Shown here: positions 1-4,751 of the stretch, piece by piece | Numbering within the stretch: the stretch's first letter is position 1 | Layout: each line of letters opens with the position of its first letter | DNA from: Bacillota bacterium | GTDB lineage: Bacteria > Bacillota > Clostridia > Lachnospirales > Lachnospiraceae | DNA: 9,103 nt | Reading direction: 5' to 3' | NCBI GenBank assembly: GCA_023408815.1 | Contig: JAEYJO010000042.1 | Coordinates: 1 to 9,103 of the forward strand | Translations under genes and position numbers: made by a program | Notes under the pieces: model-generated | Told to the model about the DNA's origin: nothing | What the model saw: only the letters and a program-made list of their open reading frames with translations | Databases searched by the model: none

Positions 1-55
1 CTTGAACACTTCTATTCTAACGGAAAGGTGATTTTTTTGTATAACAATCGATGCG

Positions 56-79
56 CACCCGCATAGCGGGTGGTTTTTT
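56..79 (+). terminator. Intrinsic terminator at left edge, plus strand
   Basis: A perfect 7-bp stem, CACCCGC (56-62) against GCGGGTG (66-72), closes an ATA triloop and is followed by GG and six T residues (74-79). The T-run lies only on the plus-strand side, so it would end plus-strand transcription. No complete plus-strand gene precedes it within the window. Frame 1 is open from base 1 and stops at the TAG at 64-66 inside the loop, and frame 2 stops at 28-30. Either could be the tail of a gene lying off the left end, but 20 or 10 residues are too few to name one. Confidence 0.75.
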
Positions 80-124
80 GACTTCGCACGCTTTGCGCAC
101 TCAGCCAGGCTAAAGCCATAACAA

Positions 125-162
125 AAAGTCATGTATGAGTTCAAATCCTCAAACATGACTTT
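125..162 (-). terminator. Intrinsic terminator of tRNA-Leu
   Basis: Perfect 10-bp arms AAAGTCATGT (125-134) and ACATGACTTT (153-162) form a hairpin beginning 7 bases beyond the tRNA 3' end. On the minus strand the second arm runs into five T residues and then GTT. Inside the loop TGAG/CTCA can add four more pairs after a one-base mismatch on each side. It is the natural end point of the tRNA transcript. Confidence 0.8.
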
Positions 163-169
163 AATGTGC

Positions 170-252
170 TGCCGGTGACGAGACTTGAACTCGTACGATG
201 TTGCCATCGCCAGATTTTGAGTCTGGTGCGTCTGCCATTCCGCCACACCGGC
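170..252 (-). tRNA. tRNA-Leu, anticodon CAA
   Basis: The minus strand folds as a class II tRNA of 83 bases. The acceptor stem is GCCGGTG with CACCGGC plus discriminator A. The anticodon stem CCAGA/TCTGG closes the loop CTCAAAA, giving anticodon CAA, which reads the leucine codon UUG. A long variable arm has a 5-bp stem (CGATG/CATCG), and the T arm is ACGAG-TTCAAGT-CTCGT. The long variable arm and A73 are the expected leucine identity features. The 3' CCA is not encoded (the bases after the discriminator read GCA), so it must be added by nucleotidyltransferase. It has its own promoter and terminator and stands alone, not in a tRNA cluster. Confidence 0.97.
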
Positions 253-257
253 ATACC

Positions 258-308
258 GTCAATATTTAACAGCCGAGATTTATAATACCACACTCGGCCG
301 TTATTGAC
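258..308 (-). repeat. Inverted repeat between lysA and tRNA-Leu
   Basis: Read on the minus strand, a 16-base arm (308 to 293) pairs with a 20-base arm (277 to 258). This gives 16 base pairs including one G-U pair, with a 4-base AAAT bulge and a 15-base loop. It starts 11 bases after the lysA stop codon, where a terminator would be expected, but no T-run follows it. The -35 box of the tRNA promoter lies largely in one arm and the -10 box in the loop. It may be a 3' end or processing hairpin of the lysA mRNA, a weak terminator, or a DNA-level control element for the tRNA. Confidence 0.7.
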
Positions 309-310
309 AA
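282..310 (-). promoter_or_regulatory. Promoter of tRNA-Leu
   Basis: On the minus strand, TTGTCA (305-310) and TATTAT (282-287) are separated by exactly 17 bases. Each box matches the sigma-A consensus at 5 of 6 positions. The start point would be near 275, giving a leader of about 23 bases before the tRNA 5' end, to be removed by RNase P. The whole promoter lies within the 51-base inverted repeat downstream of lysA. Confidence 0.75.
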
Positions 311-319
311 GCTTATTTT

Positions 320-1597
320 TTAAAATTCTTCTTCTAATTTGCTATAAATATCCAGTCCGTCAAAGGTCGCAAAATAGTCCTTCGGAGTTTCCGCTCTTCT
401 TATCAGTTCTGCATTTCCGTCCTCTTTTAACAGCAGCTCCGCCGACCTTAGCTTCCCGTTATAATTGTATCCCATCGCATACCCATGGGCTCCCGTGTCG
501 TGTATGACCATATAATCTCCCATGTCAATTTTAGGAAGCATGCGGTCAATGGCAAACTTATCGTTGTTTTCACACAGCGAGCCCGTTATGTCATATTTAT
601 AGTCACACGCCTCTTCTTCCTTGCCCAGAATGGTAATATGATGATAGGAACCATACATAGCGGGTCTCATTAAGTTCACCGCACAAGCATCCACACCGAT
701 GAATTCCTTATGGGTATGCTTCTCGTGAATCGCCTGCGTGACCAGAGCTCCATAAGGCCCCATCATAAAACGCCCCATTTCCGTATAAAGGGCTATATCC
801 CCCATACCTGCCGGAACGAGAACCTCTTCGTATACTTTGCGTACACCCTCACCGATTTCACGAATATCATTTTCTTTCTGATCTGGCTGATAAGGAATAC
901 CAACCCCACCCGACAGATTGATAAACTTAATGTCCGCTCCTGTCTCTTTTTCCAACTGAACTGCAATTTCAAACAGCTGTTTCGCCAGGATCGGATAATA
1001 TTCATTCGTTACCGTATTGCTTGCAAGGAACGCATGGATACCGAAATTCTTTACTCCCTTTGCCTTCAATATCCGAAAACCTTCGAACATCTGCTCCGTT
1101 GTAAAACCATATTTTGAATCTCCAGGATTATCCATAATGCCATTGCTCATGACAAACACCCCTCCCGGGTTGTAACGGCAGCTCATAGTCTCCGGCAGCT
1201 TTCCAATCGTCTCCTCCAGGAATTCGATATGTGTTATATCGTCCAAATTAATAATAGCCCCCAGCTGCGCAGCATATTCATATTCCTCCGCAGGCGTATC
1301 GTTAGAGGAAAACATAATATCAGCTCCGGTCACGCCTATTGCTTTGCTCAGCATGAGTTCCGTCATAGAGGAACAGTCACATCCACATCCATACTCTCTC
1401 AATATCTGTATGAGATAAGGATTCGGAGTAGCCTTTACCGCAAAATATTCCTTGAACCCTTCATTCCACGCAAAAGCCTCTTTTACTGCCTGCGCATTTT
1501 CCCTTATTCCCTTTTCATCATAAATATGAAAAGGGGTAGGATATTCCTTTACAATTTCTTCTATCATTTCTTTTGTTACAAACGTTTTTTTACTCAT
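320..1597 (-). CDS. lysA: Diaminopimelate decarboxylase
   Basis: PLP-dependent decarboxylase of the alanine racemase/ornithine decarboxylase fold III group. It converts meso-2,6-diaminopimelate to L-lysine, the last step of lysine synthesis, in the cytoplasm. The 425-residue protein has the PLP lysine in FAVKATPN (K55), the glycine-rich phosphate loop SGGVGIPY (229-236), MGRF (274-277), RPAMYGSYHH (311-320), the active-site Cys-Glu in GSLCENND (C342, E343) and the C-terminal YNYNGKLRSAE. Several motifs differ from classical LysA: HAFLASN replaces HxHIGSQ and EMGR replaces EPGR. From memory this is typical of a Clostridia subfamily, so I keep the usual name. The start is ATG 1597, preceded by GGAGGAG; an in-frame ATG at 1624 lies inside the upstream gene and is less likely. 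It overlaps the stop of the upstream regulator by 8 bases, implying translational coupling. No lysine riboswitch is visible. Confidence 0.93.
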   Translation of the reverse strand: MSKKTFVTKEMIEEIVKEYPTPFHIYDEKGIRENAQAVKEAFAWNEGFKEYFAVKATPNPYLIQILREYGCGCDCSSMTELMLSKAIGVTGADIMFSSNDTPAEEYEYAAQLGAIINLDDITHIEFLEETIGKLPETMSCRYNPGGVFVMSNGIMDNPGDSKYGFTTEQMFEGFRILKAKGVKNFGIHAFLASNTVTNEYYPILAKQLFEIAVQLEKETGADIKFINLSGGVGIPYQPDQKENDIREIGEGVRKVYEEVLVPAGMGDIALYTEMGRFMMGPYGALVTQAIHEKHTHKEFIGVDACAVNLMRPAMYGSYHHITILGKEEEACDYKYDITGSLCENNDKFAIDRMLPKIDMGDYMVIHDTGAHGYAMGYNYNGKLRSAELLLKEDGNAELIRRAETPKDYFATFDGLDIYSKLEEEF

Positions 1598-2306
1598 CTT
1601 TCTTTTCTCCTCCGGTAAGTTCAATCAATTTTATTTCATTTCTAAGTGATTCCTTAAAAACATTTACAAAGTTCTTCTGGCCTGAATATAAACAGGTATC
1701 TGACTTCTCACCCTCGATGTCTCCTGTCAGTACAAAGAGGGAATCTATAATAAGGCGAATCTGGTTTTCCTTTTTATCCGTAAGATATTGTATCGCCTCT
1801 CCTATACCGACATCCTTATCGGTAATGAGTACAAGCTTAATTTTCCTATGGACAATTTCCAAAAGCTCCGGTTTAATACTCTGAATAAAGCTCTCCGGTG
1901 CGGATAGATAAATACGCTGCTTTGCATTTTGTAACATCGTAAGAATCTTATCCCGTATATTTTTGGCCCCTTCAATCGTAATATATCCCTCTTCCGCAGC
2001 CGTAACCACCGGCATGTTTCTCATTAGGAATTCCTTGTCTCTCTTCATATTTCTTATTTTATTTTCACAGAATTCTTCTATCGGAACAGCTACATATTTA
2101 CTGGATGTGCCTTCTATGAGATAAGCTCCCCCTTTATCCACTAAACCGGACAACCCGCTATAGACATTGGATCTGGAAATCCCCGTCTGCTTCGCCACCT
2201 CATATCCGGTAAGATCACCACTTTTAAAAAGACACATGTAAATGCCGGCCTCTACTCTCGTCAACCCGAATAACATCATCCGTTCTAATATACCCGTCTC
2301 ATCCAT
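1590..2306 (-). CDS. TrmB-family transcriptional regulator
   Basis: A 238-residue cytoplasmic DNA-binding protein. Residues about 5-75 form a winged helix-turn-helix of the TrmB type: GLTRVEAGIYMCLFKSG, then LTGYEVAKQTGISRSNVYSGLSGL as the recognition unit, then GGAYLIEGTSSKYVAVP as the wing. A short helical linker rich in K, R and E (about 75-97) leads to a C-terminal part with GAKNIRDKILTMLQNAKQRIYLSA, the phospholipase D-like fold found behind TrmB helix-turn-helix domains, which lacks catalytic HKD motifs here. Family members are repressors or activators that usually sense sugars or other small metabolites; the ligand here is unknown. The start ATG 2306 has AAGGGG eight bases upstream. 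It is co-transcribed with lysA, so control of lysine or diaminopimelate metabolism is the simplest role. The inverted repeat over its own promoter suggests autoregulation. Confidence 0.85.
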   Translation of the reverse strand: MDETGILERMMLFGLTRVEAGIYMCLFKSGDLTGYEVAKQTGISRSNVYSGLSGLVDKGGAYLIEGTSSKYVAVPIEEFCENKIRNMKRDKEFLMRNMPVVTAAEEGYITIEGAKNIRDKILTMLQNAKQRIYLSAPESFIQSIKPELLEIVHRKIKLVLITDKDVGIGEAIQYLTDKKENQIRLIIDSLFVLTGDIEGEKSDTCLYSGQKNFVNVFKESLRNEIKLIELTGGEKKDE

Positions 2307-2387
2307 CTTCTCTTCCCCTTATTGTATCCTCAGCACAGCTCAATATTACTTCACTAATTTACTTTAATTCTTTCATCTACACTCGCC

Positions 2388-2413
2388 ATAGTATTCCTTT
2401 ATAGGAATACTAT
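2388..2413. promoter_or_regulatory. Perfect inverted repeat, probable operator
   Basis: Arms ATAGTATTCCT (2388-2398) and AGGAATACTAT (2403-2413) are perfect 11-bp complements around a 4-base TTAT centre. The repeat covers most of the -10 box (2409-2414) and the expected start point (about 2402) of the regulator-lysA promoter. A bound protein would block RNA polymerase. It lacks a following T-run, so it does not look like a terminator. The TrmB-like product of the first gene is the obvious candidate ligand, but this is inference. Confidence 0.75.
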
Positions 2414-2437
2414 ATATCCGTATATATTATTTGTCAA
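2409..2437 (-). promoter_or_regulatory. Promoter of the regulator-lysA operon
   Basis: On the minus strand a consensus -35 box TTGACA (2432-2437) is followed by a 17-base A/T-rich spacer and TATAGT (2409-2414, 5 of 6 matches). The start point would lie near 2402, giving a leader of about 96 bases before the regulator ATG. This is the best sigma-A-type promoter in the window. Its -10 box is buried in an operator-like palindrome. Confidence 0.85.
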
Positions 2438-2502
2438 TCACTATTCTAAAGTTGATATTTTTTCTCAGTTTTCGGCTTCCTCACTCGCCAATATATCCGG
2501 AT

Positions 2503-2541
2503 AAAAAAGACTCGAAGCCTTTTATAAGGCTCCGAGTCTTT
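2503..2541 (-). terminator. Intrinsic terminator after ung
   Basis: On the minus strand the arms at 2541-2526 and 2521-2506 form a 16-bp stem (AAAGACTCG, a G-U pair, then AGCCTT) around an ATAA loop, followed by a T-run (six T in total from 2508 to 2503). It is the strongest terminator in the window and ends the transcript containing ung. It also separates that transcript from the regulator-lysA promoter just beyond. Confidence 0.93.
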
Positions 2542-2581
2542 GCCACCACTTTATAAATATTAATTTTTCATCACACATTTA

Positions 2582-3259
2582 TTATATATTTTCAATCTGC
2601 CAATCAATTGGCTCCATCCCGTTTTCCTTCAAAAATTCATTAGCCTGACTAAAATGCCTGCATCCAAAGAATCCACGATATGCCGACAGTGGACTAGGAT
2701 GCGGTGCCTTAAGAATTAAATGCTTCGGATTGGTCAGCATGGGCGCCTTATTCTGGGCAGGTCTTCCCCACAAAAAGAAAACGATAGGTCTGTCCTGCGC
2801 GTTCACCGCCTCTATTACGGCATCCGTAAACTTTTCCCAGCCCTTTCCCTGATGAGAATTCGCCTGATGTGCCCGAACGGTCAATACCGCATTCAAGAGC
2901 AGAACACCTTGTTCCGCCCACTTTTTCAAATACCCGTTATTCGGAACATAGCACCCCAAATCCTCATGAAGCTCCTGATAAATATTCTGCAATGAAGGCG
3001 GAATATCCTTCTGCTCCGGTAAAACAGAAAAGCTCAATCCATGTGCCTGGCGCTCGTTATGATAAGGATCCTGTCCAAGAAGCACTACTTTAACATTCTG
3101 AAGCGGCGTAAAATGAAACGCGTTGAAAATATCTTCTGCCGGCGGATAAATGACCGTCTTACTATATTCGTTCTGCACGAATTGAAACAACTGTTTATAA
3201 TAAGGCTTGGAAAACTCCGGTTTCAGAGAATCCAGCCAGTCATTCTGAATCATAGCCAT
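2582..3259 (-). CDS. ung: Uracil-DNA glycosylase, family 1
   Basis: Removes uracil from DNA after cytosine deamination or dUMP misincorporation, starting base-excision repair. The 225-residue length matches bacterial Ung. The water-activating motif GQDPYH is at 62-67 (D64), followed by HGLSFS (73-78). LLLNAVLTV (120-128) supplies the uracil-binding Asn123. LWGRPAQ (163-169) precedes the DNA-intercalation loop HPSPLSAYRGFFG (187-199) with catalytic His187. All key residues are present. The start is ATG 3259, about 12 bases from AGGAG, slightly longer spacing than usual; another ATG lies two codons further in and is worse placed. It follows hisF with 87 bases between and no terminator, so it may be the last gene of that transcript or have its own promoter in the palindromic gap. 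Confidence 0.97.
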   Translation of the reverse strand: MAMIQNDWLDSLKPEFSKPYYKQLFQFVQNEYSKTVIYPPAEDIFNAFHFTPLQNVKVVLLGQDPYHNERQAHGLSFSVLPEQKDIPPSLQNIYQELHEDLGCYVPNNGYLKKWAEQGVLLLNAVLTVRAHQANSHQGKGWEKFTDAVIEAVNAQDRPIVFFLWGRPAQNKAPMLTNPKHLILKAPHPSPLSAYRGFFGCRHFSQANEFLKENGMEPIDWQIENI

Positions 3260-3283
3260 GTCTATAGACCGCTCCTTTACTAC

Positions 3284-3316
3284 TGAAATATTTCAAAATG
3301 CAATGGCCATTATGCA
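3284..3316. promoter_or_regulatory. Two adjacent palindromes in the hisF-ung gap
   Basis: TGAAATATTTCA (3284-3295) is a perfect 12-bp palindrome. Three bases away, AATGGCCATT (3302-3311) is a perfect 10-bp palindrome, flanked by TGC on both sides with a 2-base offset (3299-3316). On the minus strand CATAAT (3309-3314) could be a -10 box, but no good -35 box lies at the right distance. There is no T-run, so these are not terminators. They could be protein-binding sites or mRNA hairpins between hisF and ung. Confidence 0.4.
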
Positions 3317-3346
3317 AATGTTATTACACATTTAAATACAAAGCCA

Positions 3347-4108
3347 CTATAGCCTTACCGATACACCTTTTTGCTGCAAATATTTCTTCACCTGATCGAT
3401 TTCCAGCTCTTTGTAATGAAACAGTGACGCCGCAAGAGCAGCCTCCGCTTTTCCTTCTGTCAAAGCTGCATAAAAATCTTCTTCACATCCCGCTCCGCCG
3501 GAGGCGATGACCGGAATAGGAATACTATTTGCAATCGTACTCGTAAGCTCGATATCATAGCCGTTCTTCGTTCCGTCACAATCCATGCTCGTAAGCAATA
3601 TCTCTCCTGCGCCTAACTCATACGCTTTCACTGCCCACTCCACCGCATCCATACCTACGTCTATGCGACCGCCGTTTTTATATATATTCCATCCGGAACC
3701 GTCCGTCCGCCTTCTCGCATCGATGGCTACTACCACGCATTGGCTTCCGAATTTATCCGCCGCCTCGCTGATAAGTGAAGGATTATTTATTGCAGAAGAG
3801 TTAATAGATATCTTGTCCGCACCCTCTCTGAGAATAGCTTTGAAATCTTCCACCGTACGTATGCCGCCGCCGACTGTAAAGGGAATAAATACGCGTTCTG
3901 CGACCCTCCTCACCATATCCACGACCGTAGCTCTGGCATCGGAGGATGCTGTGATATCCAAAAAAACCAATTCATCCGCCCCCGCCTTATCATAGGCTTC
4001 GCCGATTTCCACCGGATCACCCGCATCCTTAAGATTTACGAAATTGACCCCTTTTACAACTCTTCCGTTATGCACATCCAAACAAGGGATAATACGCTTT
4101 GTATACAT
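3347..4108 (-). CDS. hisF: Imidazole glycerol phosphate synthase, cyclase subunit HisF
   Basis: Cyclase half of IGP synthase. It uses ammonia delivered by HisH to turn PRFAR into imidazole glycerol phosphate (histidine pathway) and AICAR (purine pathway). The 253-residue (beta/alpha)8 barrel has the catalytic aspartates exactly at D11 (IIPCLDVHNGRVVKG) and D130 (VVVAIDARR). Phosphate-binding loops FTVGGGIRT (77-85) and VIASGGAG are also present. The start ATG directly follows the hisH TAA with no gap. Its Shine-Dalgarno AGGAGG lies inside the last codons of hisH, so the two subunits are translationally coupled and likely made in equal amounts. No terminator follows it. Confidence 0.98.
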   Translation of the reverse strand: MYTKRIIPCLDVHNGRVVKGVNFVNLKDAGDPVEIGEAYDKAGADELVFLDITASSDARATVVDMVRRVAERVFIPFTVGGGIRTVEDFKAILREGADKISINSSAINNPSLISEAADKFGSQCVVVAIDARRRTDGSGWNIYKNGGRIDVGMDAVEWAVKAYELGAGEILLTSMDCDGTKNGYDIELTSTIANSIPIPVIASGGAGCEEDFYAALTEGKAEAALAASLFHYKELEIDQVKKYLQQKGVSVRL

Positions 4109-4729
4109 TTATTCTCCCTCCTTTTGAATATGTATGAAATTATTCAGAATATGCAGTCCTACATCCGAGCTCTTTTCCGGATGGAACTGACAAGCAAAAA
4201 CGTTGTCCTTCTGCACAGAAACGTGCAGCTGTTCACCGTATTCAGCCGTCGCCGTAACAATGCTGTCGTCTTTCGCTCTTAGGTAATACGAATGCACAAA
4301 ATATACATAAGAGTTTTCCGGTATTCCTTCAAAAAGTTTGCCTTTGTTCGGATAGTTTAAGGAATTCCACCCTATTTGCGGAACTTTCAGCCCTTCCTTT
4401 GGCGGAATCTTCACAATTTCTCCCTCCAAAATTCCGAGTCCGCTTATCCCTTCACTTTCCTCGCTTCTTTCAAATAATAACTGAAGTCCAAGACAAATGC
4501 CGAGAAAAGGAATCTTTTCCTCCACCGCTTCCTTTATCACTTCCTCCAGGCCATATCCGCGAATCCGCTTCATAGCCTCGCCAAAAGAACCGACTCCCGG
4601 CAAAATTATCCGGTCAGCCATAAGAATCCTGTCCCTCTCTCTGGTAACCACCGCATCTTCGCTTAGGGAGAGAAGTGCCTTCTCCACACTCTTGATATTG
4701 CCTGCATCATAATCAATTATTGCTACCAT
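4109..4729 (-). CDS. hisH: Imidazole glycerol phosphate synthase, glutamine amidotransferase subunit HisH
   Basis: Class I glutamine amidotransferase that hydrolyses glutamine and channels ammonia through the HisF barrel. The 206-residue protein has the nucleophile in GICLGLQLLFE (C79) and the His-Glu pair in FHPEKSS (H183, E185). The N-terminal IDYDAGN and the LPGVGSFG oxyanion strand region (43-50) are standard. The start ATG 4729 is preceded by AGGAAGTG. It sits 22 bases after the stop of a large membrane protein gene and abuts hisF. No other histidine genes are in the window. Confidence 0.98.
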   Translation of the reverse strand: MVAIIDYDAGNIKSVEKALLSLSEDAVVTRERDRILMADRIILPGVGSFGEAMKRIRGYGLEEVIKEAVEEKIPFLGICLGLQLLFERSEESEGISGLGILEGEIVKIPPKEGLKVPQIGWNSLNYPNKGKLFEGIPENSYVYFVHSYYLRAKDDSIVTATAEYGEQLHVSVQKDNVFACQFHPEKSSDVGLHILNNFIHIQKEGE

Positions 4730-4751
4730 ATTCTGTCACTTCCTATCGACG

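Noticed and set aside
128..150. T-arm-like sequence (TGAG-TTCAAATC-CTCA) within the tRNA terminator hairpin, resembling a tRNA minihelix on the plus strand
   Set aside because: No D arm or anticodon arm can be built around it and the loop has eight bases; it is explained as the loop of the terminator.
2359..2376. Mini reading frame MKELK in the leader of the regulator-lysA operon, with two Lys codons
   Set aside because: Only five codons, a poor ribosome binding site and no following attenuator hairpin; likely chance.
2307..2402. Search for a lysine riboswitch upstream of the regulator-lysA operon
   Set aside because: The leader is about 96 bases, A/T-rich, and lacks the paired arms and size of an L-box.
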